DNA of 64,000 nt from Embleya sp045207655 (GTDB taxonomy: Bacteria; Actinomycetota; Actinomycetes; Streptomycetales; Streptomycetaceae). The translations under genes and the position numbers were made by a program. Below, in pieces: positions 8,892 to 17,042 of this stretch (position 1 is its first letter; every line of letters begins with the position of its first letter). The notes below the pieces were generated by a model. That model saw only the letters and a list, made by a program, of their open reading frames with translations, was not told the origin of the DNA and ran no database searches. The stretch covers positions 3,100,001 through 3,164,000 of the forward strand of contig NZ_CP108785.1 of the NCBI RefSeq assembly GCF_045207655.1. Direction: 5' to 3'.

Positions 8892-8933
8892 CCGGGCGGG
8901 GTCGTCGCTCCTCCCCACGTCGACCCCGCCCGG
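8892..8933. terminator. Hairpin, 13-bp perfect stem
   Basis: CCGGGCGGGGTCG (8892-8904) pairs with CGACCCCGCCCGG (8921-8933). It follows the 8037-8849 gene; no T-run, as is usual for streptomycete terminators. Confidence 0.75.
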
Positions 8934-8946
8934 GAAGGTTCTGCCA

Positions 8947-8991
8947 CGACCGCACCCGCGCCCACCGAGCATGCGGGCGCGGGTGCGGTCG
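8947..8991. terminator. Hairpin, 16-bp perfect stem, bidirectional
   Basis: CGACCGCACCCGCGCC (8947-8962) pairs perfectly with GGCGCGGGTGCGGTCG (8976-8991) around a 13-nt loop. It lies between the convergent protease operon and argS and probably serves both strands. Confidence 0.85.
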
Positions 8992-9021
8992 GCTGCGTAC
9001 CGCTCGGCGTCGACCGCTCGG

Positions 9022-10776
9022 CTACATCCGCTCCGGCGCCTCGATGCCCAGCAGGTCCAGGCCGCGCGCCAGGGTGCGTGCGGTCAGGTCGCACAGGATC
9101 AGTCGCGAGTGCCGGATCTCGCCCGTCGAGCGCAACACCGGGCAGTTCTCGTAGAAACCGGTGACCGTGGTCGCCAGTTCGAACAGGTGGAGGGCGAGGC
9201 GATGGAAGTCCAGCGATTCGCCGACCTCCGCGATCACGTCCGGGAAGGTCAGGAGCCGCAGGGCCAGGGCCCGTTCGGCCGGCTCCCGGATCACCAGCGG
9301 CCCGGTCGCCCGCGGCGCATCGACGCCGGCCCGGCGCAGGATCGAGCGGGTCCGGGCGTGTGCGTACTGGAGATAGGGCGCGGTGTTGCCGTCGAAGGAG
9401 AGCATGCGGTCGTAGTCGAAGCGGTAGTCCTTACGCCGATCCCCGGACAGGTCGGCGTACTTCACCGCACCGATGCCGACCGCCCGGGCCACCGCCGCCC
9501 GCGCGTCCGCGTCCAGGTCCGGGTTCTTCTCGGCGATCGTGGCGGCGGCCCGGGACACCGCCTCGTCGAGCAGGTCGACCAGCTTGATCGAGGCCCCGGC
9601 CCGGGTCCGCAGGACCTTCCCGTCGGAACCCAACACGTGGCCGAAATCGACGTGTTCGATCCGCGCGGGCACACTCGCCCGGCCCGCGTCGCGCGCGGTC
9701 GCGTCGTGCCATCCCGCGTCGCGCCCGGTCGTGAAGACCATCTCCAGGTGCCCGCTCTGCGGCGTACCGACCACGTACAACAGCCGGTCCGCCGCCAGGT
9801 CCCGCAACCGGTGCCGCAGGGTGGCCAGATCGGTGGCGGCATAACCGAATCCGCCGTCGCTCTTGCGCACGATCAGCGGCAGCGGTTCGCCGTCGCGGTT
9901 GACGAAGCCCGCGGGGAAGACACACTGCGCGCCGGCGCTCTCCCGGAGCAATCCCAGCTCGGCCAACTCCTGTACCAGCGGCGCCAGTCGATCGTTGTAA
10001 CGGCTCTCCCCGACGAAGTCGTCCGCGGTCAGCCGGACACCGAGTCGGGCGTAGACCGCCATGAAGTACTTCTTGGACTCGGTCACCAGCACCCGCCACA
10101 ACCGCAACGTGGTCGGATCGCCCGCCTGCAACGCGACCACCCGTTCCCGGGACCGGACCCGGAAAGCCTCGTCGGCGTCGAAGGCACGCCGTGCGGCCTG
10201 GTAGAAGCCGGTCAGGTCGCCGACCGACAACTCGTGCGCGGCCTCGGTCTCGCCGATGTCCAAAAGGTGCTCGATCAGCATCCCGAACGGGGTGCCCCAG
10301 TCGCCGAGATGGTTGCGGCGCAGCACGGTGTGGCCCTGCCACTCCAGCACCCGCACGGCGGCGTCGCCGATGATCGTCGAGCGCAGGTGGCCGACGTGCA
10401 TCTCCTTGGCGGTGTTCGGCCCCGAGTAGTCGACGACGATGGTCTCGGGCCGGTCGGTACGCGGCACGCCGAGCCGTTCGTCGGCGGCGATCCCGGCGAG
10501 CAATCGGCCGAGCGCGGTCGGCGCGAGGGTGAGGTTCACGAAGCCGGGCCCGCTGATCTCCACCGCCGAACACAGGTCGTCCAGCGCGGCGTACCGGAGC
10601 ACCTCGGCCGCGATCTCGCGCGCGTCGCGGCCCAGGCGTCGGCCCAGGGCCAGGGCCCCGTCGCACTGGAAGTCCGCGTGCCGGCTCGGGCGGATCGTCG
10701 GATCGGCGGGTGTGCCCGCGACCCGTGCGAACGCCGGGGCCAGCCGCTCGATGAGCAGCTTCTCCGGAGTGGTCAT
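9022..10776 (-). CDS. argS: Arginyl-tRNA synthetase
   Basis: Charges tRNA-Arg with arginine in the cytoplasm. The 584-residue protein has the whole class I ArgRS plan: an N-terminal additional domain (FVNLTLAP), the HIGH signature as HVGHLRSTIIGDA, the MDWDLG-type block NHLGDWGTPFGMLIEHL, YTATD-like FGYAATDLATLRHRL, the KMSK position as GSDGKVLRTRAG, and the anticodon-binding DALR domain with YLQYAHARTRSILRR and the C-terminal LLGIEAPERM. GSDGK in place of KMSK is usual for this enzyme. It is a monocistronic-looking gene with its own hairpin downstream; streptomycetes can carry two argS genes and I cannot tell which this is. Confidence 0.95.
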   Translation of the reverse strand: MTTPEKLLIERLAPAFARVAGTPADPTIRPSRHADFQCDGALALGRRLGRDAREIAAEVLRYAALDDLCSAVEISGPGFVNLTLAPTALGRLLAGIAADERLGVPRTDRPETIVVDYSGPNTAKEMHVGHLRSTIIGDAAVRVLEWQGHTVLRRNHLGDWGTPFGMLIEHLLDIGETEAAHELSVGDLTGFYQAARRAFDADEAFRVRSRERVVALQAGDPTTLRLWRVLVTESKKYFMAVYARLGVRLTADDFVGESRYNDRLAPLVQELAELGLLRESAGAQCVFPAGFVNRDGEPLPLIVRKSDGGFGYAATDLATLRHRLRDLAADRLLYVVGTPQSGHLEMVFTTGRDAGWHDATARDAGRASVPARIEHVDFGHVLGSDGKVLRTRAGASIKLVDLLDEAVSRAAATIAEKNPDLDADARAAVARAVGIGAVKYADLSGDRRKDYRFDYDRMLSFDGNTAPYLQYAHARTRSILRRAGVDAPRATGPLVIREPAERALALRLLTFPDVIAEVGESLDFHRLALHLFELATTVTGFYENCPVLRSTGEIRHSRLILCDLTARTLARGLDLLGIEAPERM

Positions 10777-10869
10777 GCGGGGAAGCTAGCCGACCCGGGG
10801 GTGCGGACTCATGTCGTTTTCCGCGCGTGCGGCGGCGGGACGGGCGAGCCGGGTGGCGCGCGGGGCGGG

Positions 10870-11478
10870 TCAGTGGCCCTCGGGGGCCGTGCCGGGGCGG
10901 GCGATCCGGTCGAGTTCGGCGTCGAGCGCGCGGGCGGCGGCGGTGCCGGACATGCGCTCGGGGTAGAGCAGCGCGTGCACGCTCAGGCCGTCGATCAGGG
11001 CCAGCAATTCGGCCGTGACCCGGTCCACGTCCACGCCGTCGATCAGCTCGCCGTCGTCGCGGGCGTCGCGCAGGACACCGCGGACGATCACGCTCAGATC
11101 CTCGCGTTCGCGGCGGTTGTTCGCGGCGATTTTGGGGGAGACCAGGCCGCGGTGCCACATGGCCACCTCGAGCACGGTCTCCTGAAGGCGGTCCTCGTCC
11201 AGGGGAAGCAGGTCGATCAGGCCGGCCCGCAGCGCGGCCAGGCCGAAGCGGCCGGCGGTGAGGTCGAAGAAGCGCCGGGCGATCCGGCGATGCGACCAGT
11301 GCACGGCGGCGAGCAGTACGTCGTCGGGGTCGGTCAGGCCGAGTTCGGCAGGCGGCGGATCGAGGGTGGCGGCGATCTCCTCGGGGGTGACCGGCGAGCC
11401 GCCCCGGGCCGATACGAGGCGGAACGCGGCGGCGCGTACCCGGTCCTCGTCACGAGCAGCATCCTGGGGAGCCGACAT
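10870..11478 (-). CDS. TetR-family transcriptional regulator
   Basis: A 202-residue protein with a TetR-type N-terminal helix-turn-helix (RVRAAAFRLVSARGGSPVTPEEIAA, about residues 13-40) and an all-helical C-terminal ligand domain (DLLPLDEDRLQETVLEVAMW; LLALIDGLSVHALLYP), the last part being typical of TetR proteins with a C-terminal dimerisation helix. The recognition helix is diverged (TLDPPPAELGLTDPDDVL rather than the usual VGVSKGTLYHHF), which lowers certainty about its operator. It precedes argS by 93 bp on the same strand, but a shared transcript is unlikely to be functional. Confidence 0.75.
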   Translation of the reverse strand: MSAPQDAARDEDRVRAAAFRLVSARGGSPVTPEEIAATLDPPPAELGLTDPDDVLLAAVHWSHRRIARRFFDLTAGRFGLAALRAGLIDLLPLDEDRLQETVLEVAMWHRGLVSPKIAANNRREREDLSVIVRGVLRDARDDGELIDGVDVDRVTAELLALIDGLSVHALLYPERMSGTAAARALDAELDRIARPGTAPEGH

Positions 11479-11755
11479 GCCGGCAGCTTAGGGCCTGCCC
11501 GGCCGACCGTCGTGGACCCGACACCCTTCTCCACGCCGTGCCGGATCGTCCCGGCGTCGGCGGGGCCGGGCCCCGGCGGTTCGCGGCGGTGCGCGGGCCG
11601 GCCGCCGCGTCGCGTCTGGCGCCTCGCGCGACACCACGATGTCGCGCCGCACGTCGCCGCGCGCCCCGCCGGGCGCTCCACGTCGCCCCGCGCCCCGCCC
11701 GCCGCGCCGCGTCCGGCCCGCGCCGTCCACCGCCCTCCGGGCTGGGGTGTGTGCG

Positions 11756-13156
11756 CTACAACACCAGCGACAACAGCAGCACGAACCCGCCCGCGACCAC
11801 CGAGATGATCGTCTCCATCAGCGACCAGGTCTTCACCGTCTGGCCCACGCTCATCCCGAAGTACTCCTTGACCAGCCAGAATCCCGCGTCGTTGAGGTGG
11901 CTGAAGAACAGCGACCCCGCGCCCACGGCCAGCACCAGCAGTGCGGCGTGCGTGCTGCTCATGTCCGCCGCCAGCGGCGCCACCAGGCCCGCCGCCGAGA
12001 TGGTCGCCACCGTCGCGGAACCGGTGGCCAGTCGGATCGCCACCGCGATCAGCCACGCGAGCAGCAGCGGGGAGATGGCCCAGTCCTCGGATATGTCCAG
12101 GACCATCCGGCCGACGCCCACATCGATCAGGGTCTGCTTGAAGCCGCCGCCCGCGCCGACGATCAGCAGGATGCCCGCGATCGGCAGCAGCCCCTTCTCC
12201 ACCGTGCCGGACAGCCGGTCCCGGGTGAATCCGGCGGCCCGGCCGAGGGTGAACATCGCCACGATCACCGCCGACAGCAGCGCGATCAGCGGTGAGCCGA
12301 CCACGTCCGCGACCCGCTGGACCCGGTCCGCGGGGTCGTCGACGACGATGTCCACCAGCGCCTTGCCGAGCATCAGCACCACCGGGAGCAGCACGGTGCC
12401 CACGGTGACGGCGAAGCCGGGCCGCCGCTTCGGGTCCGCCGAGGAACGCTCGGGGACCAGGTTCTGCGGCGGTGCGATGTCCACCCAGCGCGAGGCGTAC
12501 CGGCCGAACAGCGGGCCCGCGATGGCCAGCGTCGGGATCGCGACCAGCACGCCGAGCGCGAGCACCACGCCCAGGTCGGCGTCGATCGCGTCGATGGCCG
12601 CGAGCGGGCCGGGGTGCGGCGGGACCAGACCGTGCATTACCGACAGGCCGGCCAGCGCCGGGATGCCCACCCGCATCAGCGAGTGGTTGCCGCGCTTGGC
12701 CACCAGGAGCACGACCGGGATCAGCAGCACCACGCCGACCTCGAAGAACAGCGGCAGGCCGATGATGCCCGCGATCAGCGCCATCGCCCAGGGCATGGTG
12801 CGATCGCTCGCCTTGGCCAGGATGGTGTCCACGATCTGGTCGGCGCCGCCGGAGTCGGCCAGCAGCTTGCCCAGGATCGCGCCGAGCGCGATCAGTACGC
12901 CGACGCCCGCGACGGTGGAGCCCAGACCCGAGGTGAAACTGGCGATCGCCTTGTCCATCGGGGCCGCGGCGACCGCGCCGAGCACCAGCGAGCCGATCGT
13001 CAACGCCAGGAAGGCATGCAGCTTGAAGCGGCCGATGAGCAGCACGATCACGCCGATGCCGACGAGCACCGCGAGGCCGAGTTGGGCGTGTCCGGCCGAG
13101 GTGATCGGCGCGGCCGGCGGCCCCGCCGCCACCATCGGCAGGGCTATCGCGGTCAC
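11756..13156 (-). CDS. gntP: Gluconate:H+ symporter, GntP family
   Basis: Imports gluconate by proton symport across the cytoplasmic membrane. The 466-residue protein has about 12-14 membrane helices and the family blocks HAFLALTIGSLVLG, GLPLFFEVGVVLLIPVVL, LSVMHGLVPPHPGPLA and SLFFSHLNDAGFWLVKEYFG. Its GTG start (13156) overlaps the stop of the kinase gene by 4 bp (GTGA), so uptake and phosphorylation are translated together. Regulation is probably by the divergent FadR-type gene at 13822. Confidence 0.92.
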   Translation of the reverse strand: MTAIALPMVAAGPPAAPITSAGHAQLGLAVLVGIGVIVLLIGRFKLHAFLALTIGSLVLGAVAAAPMDKAIASFTSGLGSTVAGVGVLIALGAILGKLLADSGGADQIVDTILAKASDRTMPWAMALIAGIIGLPLFFEVGVVLLIPVVLLVAKRGNHSLMRVGIPALAGLSVMHGLVPPHPGPLAAIDAIDADLGVVLALGVLVAIPTLAIAGPLFGRYASRWVDIAPPQNLVPERSSADPKRRPGFAVTVGTVLLPVVLMLGKALVDIVVDDPADRVQRVADVVGSPLIALLSAVIVAMFTLGRAAGFTRDRLSGTVEKGLLPIAGILLIVGAGGGFKQTLIDVGVGRMVLDISEDWAISPLLLAWLIAVAIRLATGSATVATISAAGLVAPLAADMSSTHAALLVLAVGAGSLFFSHLNDAGFWLVKEYFGMSVGQTVKTWSLMETIISVVAGGFVLLLSLVL

Positions 13157-13677
13157 GAGGTTTCCTGATTCGGTTCCAGGCGGCGCAGCGCGGCGACGGC
13201 TTGCTCGGTGACGGCGTCGGGTCCGGGCGAGATGTCGAGCACGAGGCCCGCCTCGTCCGGCTCCAGTGGTTGCAGATCGGCGAACTGCGAGGCGAGCAGG
13301 GCCTCGGGCATGAAGTGGCCGGTGCGCCCGCGCAGGCGCTCGGCGATCAGGGCCCGGTCGCCGACCAGATGGACGGTGATCAACTCCGGCGCCGCCAGCC
13401 GTAGCCGGTCGCGGTAGCCGCGCTTGAGCGCGGAGCAGCCGACCACACCGCCGGACTGCGCGTGCGCGGCGAGCCAGCCGCCGACGGCGTCCAGCCACGG
13501 CGCGCGGTCCACGTCGTCCAACGGGATCCCGGCCGACATCTTGGCGATGTTGGCGGGTGGGTGGAAGTCGTCCGCGTCCGCGTAGGGCACCCGCAGTTCG
13601 GTGGCCAGTAGCCGACCGACTGTGGACTTCCCGGTCCCGGACACACCCATGACCACCACGACGTGGGGGGCGTTCAT
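13153..13677 (-). CDS. gntK: Gluconokinase
   Basis: Phosphorylates gluconate to 6-phosphogluconate, feeding the pentose phosphate pathway. The 174-residue length fits the small GntK family; the P-loop GVSGTGKST (residues 11-19) starts it, followed by YADADDFHPPANIAKMSAGIPLDD, the gluconate-site block conserved in GntK, and CSALKRGYRDRLR. First gene of the gntK-gntP operon, coupled by a 4-bp overlap. A 144-bp AT-richer region separates it from the divergent regulator. Confidence 0.93.
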   Translation of the reverse strand: MNAPHVVVVMGVSGTGKSTVGRLLATELRVPYADADDFHPPANIAKMSAGIPLDDVDRAPWLDAVGGWLAAHAQSGGVVGCSALKRGYRDRLRLAAPELITVHLVGDRALIAERLRGRTGHFMPEALLASQFADLQPLEPDEAGLVLDISPGPDAVTEQAVAALRRLEPNQETS

Positions 13678-13720
13678 CGATACCTCGCTGTCCTTGCCCG
13701 GCTCGTGCTCGGGCGCCGTC

Positions 13721-13785
13721 CCATACCCAAACGTATAGGTAGTACTTAATCAAGACTTCTGAGCAATTAAGTCATACGTAATCTG
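13721..13785. promoter_or_regulatory. Operator region for the gluconate regulator
   Basis: The divergent gap contains a perfect inverted repeat, ACTTAAT (13744-13750) and ATTAAGT (13766-13772), flanked by two related segments, AACGTATAGGTAGT and CATACGTAATCTGAT. It is markedly AT-richer than its surroundings. Placement suggests control of gntK-gntP and of the regulator itself. Confidence 0.55.
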
Positions 13786-13821
13786 ATCGGTTCGCGGCAC
13801 CCCGCCCAGTAGGCTGCCACC

Positions 13822-14550
13822 ATGGAGAACGAGGGCCGGGGCTTGCATATGAAGGTGCTGGAGTCCCTCGGGCCGGCCATCACGGCCGGCGCCTACCCCG
13901 CCGGCACGGTTTTGCGCACCGACGATCTGGAACACCGTTTCGAGGTCTCGCGCACCGTGGTCCGCGAGGCGATCCGGGTGCTGGAGTCGATGCAGTTGGT
14001 CGAGTCGCGGCGCCGGGTCGGGGTCACCGTCCGGCCGGCCGAGCAGTGGAACGTCTTCGACCCGTACGTGATCCGCTGGCGGCTGGCCGGCGCCGACCGC
14101 CCGCGTCAGCTCCGGTCGCTGACCGGACTGCGCTCGGCGATCGAGCCCGCGGCGGCGGCGCTGGCCGCGGCGTCCGCGACGCCGGCCCAGTGCGCCGCGC
14201 TGACCGAGCACGCGCTCGGCATGGTCTCCACCTCGCGCGGTCGACAGTTGCAGGCGTACCTCGTGCACGACATCGCCTTCCATCGGGTGATCCTGGCCGC
14301 GTCCGGCAACGAGATGTTCGCCCGGCTCGGCGACGTGGTCGCCGAGGTGCTGACCGGCCGCACCCACCACCATGTGATGTTCCCGGATCCGGACCCGGCC
14401 GCGGTCACGCTGCACGTCCGGGTCGCCGAGGCGGTCCGCGAGGGCGACGCGGCCGGCGCGGAGCGACTGACCCGCGCGATCACCGTCGGCGCGATGGCGG
14501 AACTGGAAGTACTGGCGCCGGAGTCGCCCGCCGAAGCCGATCGCGTCTGA
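13822..14550 (+). CDS. gntR: FadR-subfamily GntR regulator (gluconate operon)
   Basis: A 242-residue regulator. The N-terminal winged helix (about residues 8-75) has the GntR signature LRTDDLEHRFEVSRTVVREAIRVLESMQLVESRRRVGVTV. The C-terminal all-helical FCD domain has the metal-binding pattern D..FH (HDIAFHRVILAASGNEMF) and a later H (LHVRVAEAVREGD), typical of FadR-type sugar-acid sensors. It is divergent from gntK-gntP, so it is most likely their repressor, released by gluconate or 6-phosphogluconate. Confidence 0.85.
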   Translation: MENEGRGLHMKVLESLGPAITAGAYPAGTVLRTDDLEHRFEVSRTVVREAIRVLESMQLVESRRRVGVTVRPAEQWNVFDPYVIRWRLAGADRPRQLRSLTGLRSAIEPAAAALAAASATPAQCAALTEHALGMVSTSRGRQLQAYLVHDIAFHRVILAASGNEMFARLGDVVAEVLTGRTHHHVMFPDPDPAAVTLHVRVAEAVREGDAAGAERLTRAITVGAMAELEVLAPESPAEADRV

Positions 14551-14637
14551 GCATTCGACCCCCGCTCGGAACGGCCGGCAAAAACCGGCAAGATCATCAA
14601 TCTCCGTGTCCGGAAAGGGACTTCATCTTCGTTGCTG

Positions 14638-14678
14638 TGGTCCAGACCATTGACCGAGTGGTCTGGACCTCTTAACTT
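14638..14678 (+). promoter_or_regulatory. LPMO promoter with two DasR-like sites
   Basis: Two 12-bp elements, TGGTCCAGACCA (14638-14649) and TGGTCTGGACCT (14659-14670), are spaced 21 bp apart, two helical turns. A -35-like TTGACC (14650-14655) lies exactly between them, and 17 bp later comes TAACTT (14673-14678). The elements resemble the DasR-responsive consensus (TGGTCTAGACCA core) and the paired repeats known ahead of Streptomyces chitinase genes. Repression by occlusion of the -35 box is expected. Confidence 0.75.
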
Positions 14679-14781
14679 GAGGAACGCACTACGGATGTGG
14701 GCATCCGGTGAAAAAGGCGTACGACGCGGACCCGGACCGTTCGAACGTCCTTCGCATTCACTCGTCCCCAAGGAGAGTTCC

Positions 14782-15372
14782 ATGCGTAAAAGGACCATCC
14801 TGACGGCGCTGACCATCCCCGCCGTCTCGTTCCCCCTGATGATGGCCGGCACCGCGGGCGCGCACGGTTGGGTCACCAGCCCGCCGAGCCGTGCCGCCTA
14901 CTGCGCCCAGGGCACCGTCACCAACTGCGGTGAGATCCAGTGGGAACCGCAGAGCGTGGAGGGCCCCAAGGGCTTCCCGGCGGGCGGACCGGCCGACGGC
15001 CGACTCTGCGCGGGCGGCAACAGCCGCTTCGCCCCACTCGACGACCCGCGTGGCGGCGCGTGGCCGAGCACTCCGGTGAGTTCCGGATCGAGCAAGACCT
15101 TCACCTGGAAGCTGACCGCGCGGCACGCCACCACGACGTTCCGCTACTTCGTCACCAAGGCGAGTTGGAACCCCAGCCAGCCGATCACCCGGGCGCAGTT
15201 GGAGAGCACCCCGTTCCTGAGCGTCCCGTACGGCGGGGTCCAGCCCGGCGCGACCGTCTCGCACACCGGCACGCTCCCGGCCGGCCGCAGCGGCAAGGCG
15301 GTGATCTTCGCGGTCTGGGACATCGCGGACACCGGCAACGCCTTCTACCAGTGCACCGACGTCACCTTCTGA
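14782..15372 (+). CDS. AA10 lytic polysaccharide monooxygenase
   Basis: A secreted copper enzyme that oxidatively cleaves crystalline chitin (or cellulose). The 196-residue preprotein has a signal peptide ending AGA just before His28; that His becomes the N-terminus of the mature enzyme and, with His115 (KLTARHATTTF), forms the copper-binding histidine brace. Further AA10 blocks: HGWVTSPPSRAAYC, SWNPSQPITRAQLE, and FYQCTDVTF at the end, with Cys pairs as usual. It is a single-domain enzyme without a carbohydrate-binding module. ATG preceded by AAGGAGAG. The promoter sites point to chitin as substrate. Confidence 0.93.
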   Translation: MRKRTILTALTIPAVSFPLMMAGTAGAHGWVTSPPSRAAYCAQGTVTNCGEIQWEPQSVEGPKGFPAGGPADGRLCAGGNSRFAPLDDPRGGAWPSTPVSSGSSKTFTWKLTARHATTTFRYFVTKASWNPSQPITRAQLESTPFLSVPYGGVQPGATVSHTGTLPAGRSGKAVIFAVWDIADTGNAFYQCTDVTF

Positions 15373-15462
15373 TCCCACCCGGCACGTCCCATGCCGGTAC
15401 GAACGGGCCGGAGGGTCGCCGCAGCGCGACGACCCTCCGGCCCACCGGCACGCGCGGGCGGC

Positions 15463-16053
15463 TCACCCGCCGCCGCCGGGTCGGGCCCGTACGTGCATAC
15501 GCTCGCCCTGGGTGCCGTACAGGCTGAGGAACTCCACCGGCTCCGGCCCGACGCAGGTGAAGGCGTGCGGGGTGCGGGTGTCGAACTCGGCGGCCTCGCC
15601 CGCCACCAGCACGAGTTCGTGCTCGCCCAGGTACAGCCGCAGCCGGCCGGACAGGATGTACATCCACTCGTAGCCCTCGTGCGTCTGCAACTCGGGTGCG
15701 CTCCCGCCGAGTCCGGGCGGCAGGATCTGTTTGAACGCGTGCAGCCCGCCGCTGTAGCGGGTCAGCGGGATGATGGTCATCCCGTGCCGCTGGATCGGGC
15801 GCGCGTGTACCCGCGGATCCCCGGTCTCCGGCGCGTCGACCAACTCGTCCAACTGCACGCCGTACGCCTTCGCCAGCGGGAGCAGCAGTTCCAGGGTGGG
15901 TTTGCGCAGCCCGGACTCCAGCCTGGACAACGTGCTGGCCGAGATCCCGGTGCTCTCGCTCAGGTCGGCCAACGTGGTGCCCCGTTCCAGACGCAGGGCT
16001 CGCAGGCGCGGGCCGACGGCGGTGAGGACCGAGGTGAGCTCGCCATCTTTCAT
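15463..16053 (-). CDS. XRE-family regulator with C-terminal cupin
   Basis: A 196-residue regulator: helix-turn-helix at about residues 13-70 (LRALRLERGTTLADLSESTG, ISASTLSRLESGLRKPTL) and a cupin_2 domain at about 100-185 (HEGYEWMYILSGRLRLYLGE, EAAEFDTRTPHAFTCVGPEP). Such proteins sense small ligands through the cupin. It is divergent from the methyltransferase at 16198 with 144 bp between starts, and a regulator-methyltransferase pair of this type is common in streptomycetes; it probably controls that gene. ATG start reads MKDGELTSVL. Confidence 0.85.
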   Translation of the reverse strand: MKDGELTSVLTAVGPRLRALRLERGTTLADLSESTGISASTLSRLESGLRKPTLELLLPLAKAYGVQLDELVDAPETGDPRVHARPIQRHGMTIIPLTRYSGGLHAFKQILPPGLGGSAPELQTHEGYEWMYILSGRLRLYLGEHELVLVAGEAAEFDTRTPHAFTCVGPEPVEFLSLYGTQGERMHVRARPGGGG

Positions 16054-16197
16054 GGCACCATTTGCCGACTCGGCAACAAGGTTTGTCAATCGCAGTGCGC
16101 CGGGCGGACCATTTTCGGCAGGGCGGCGGACCACGTGCCGCCCGCCTCGGCCGGGTACGGCCGGGCGCATCCGCCACCGCCGCAAAGGACTCCCACG

Positions 16198-16854
16198 ATG
16201 ACCGACGACCAGCTCTCGGAGCACGCCGACCAGCCCTCGGCGGCGGACCTCTGGGACGCCCGCTACGCGGAGAGCCACCGGATCTGGAGCGGCAACCCGA
16301 ACGCCGCCCTGGTCCGGGAGACCTCCGACCTGGCGCCCGGCCGCGCGCTGGACCTGGGCTGCGGCGAGGGGGCCGACGCGATCTGGCTGGCCAAGCGCGG
16401 CTGGCGGGTGACCGCCACCGACGTCTCCCGGATCGCGCTGGAGCGGGCCGCCGAGCACGCGAAGGAGGAGGGGGTCACCGACCTGATCGACTGGCAGTGG
16501 CACGACCTGGGCGCGACCTTTCCGGCCGGCACCTTCGACCTGATCTCGGCGCACTTCCTGCACTCGCACGGCGAGTTGGACCGCGACGCGATCCTGCGCA
16601 CCGCCGCCGCGAACGTCGCGCCCGGCGGCGTGCTGCTGGTGGTCGGCCACTGCGGGTTCCCGGCCTGGGAGACGAACCCGCACCCGGACGTGCGGTTCCC
16701 CGCCCCCGACGAGGTGCTGGCCGCGCTCGAACTCCCGGACGGGCAGTGGGAGGTGCTCCGCAGCGAGGAGCACGAGCGGATCCAGAACGACCCCGAGGGC
16801 CGGCCCACCACCCGCACGGACAACACCTTGATGGTGCGCCGCCTGGCGGGCTGA
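16198..16854 (+). CDS. Class I SAM-dependent methyltransferase
   Basis: A 218-residue Rossmann-fold methyltransferase. SAM-binding motif I is ALDLGCGEGADAIWLAKRGW (about residues 51-70), motif II VTATDVSRIALERA, and motif IV FDLISAHFLHSHGELDR. The family resembles small-molecule thiol or tellurite/TehB-like methyltransferases; the substrate is not evident. ATG preceded by AAAGGA. Divergent from a cupin regulator, which suggests induction by a toxic or signalling compound. Confidence 0.85.
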   Translation: MTDDQLSEHADQPSAADLWDARYAESHRIWSGNPNAALVRETSDLAPGRALDLGCGEGADAIWLAKRGWRVTATDVSRIALERAAEHAKEEGVTDLIDWQWHDLGATFPAGTFDLISAHFLHSHGELDRDAILRTAAANVAPGGVLLVVGHCGFPAWETNPHPDVRFPAPDEVLAALELPDGQWEVLRSEEHERIQNDPEGRPTTRTDNTLMVRRLAG

Positions 16855-16888
16855 GCCGGTCCGCCCGGGCGTCGCCGGCCCCGGGCCA

Positions 16889-17042
16889 CCCGGTCCGAGC
16901 GGTCGTGGTGGGCGTGGCGGCGCTTCGGTTCGGGCGTGTTCGTGGGTCGCCGAGCACCGGTCCGCCCGGTCCGAGCGGGCAGGGTGCCGGCGGCGGTGCT
17001 TCGGTTCAGACGTGCTCGTGGGTCACCGAGCAGCGGTCCGCC
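16889..17042. repeat. Tandem duplication covering the 3' end of the DUF2264 gene
   Basis: Two units of about 77 bp (roughly 16889-16966 and 16967-17042). Both contain CTTCGGTTC, GACGTG or GGCGTG, TCGTGGGTC and CCGAGCA followed by CGGTCCGC. The second unit carries the last dozen codons and stop of the DUF2264 gene; the first is a decayed noncoding copy. Confidence 0.75.

Noticed and set aside
8971..11808. A 945-residue plus-strand open frame
   Set aside because: Complement of argS and the TetR gene, with a low-complexity Arg/Gln/Gly sequence and no domains.
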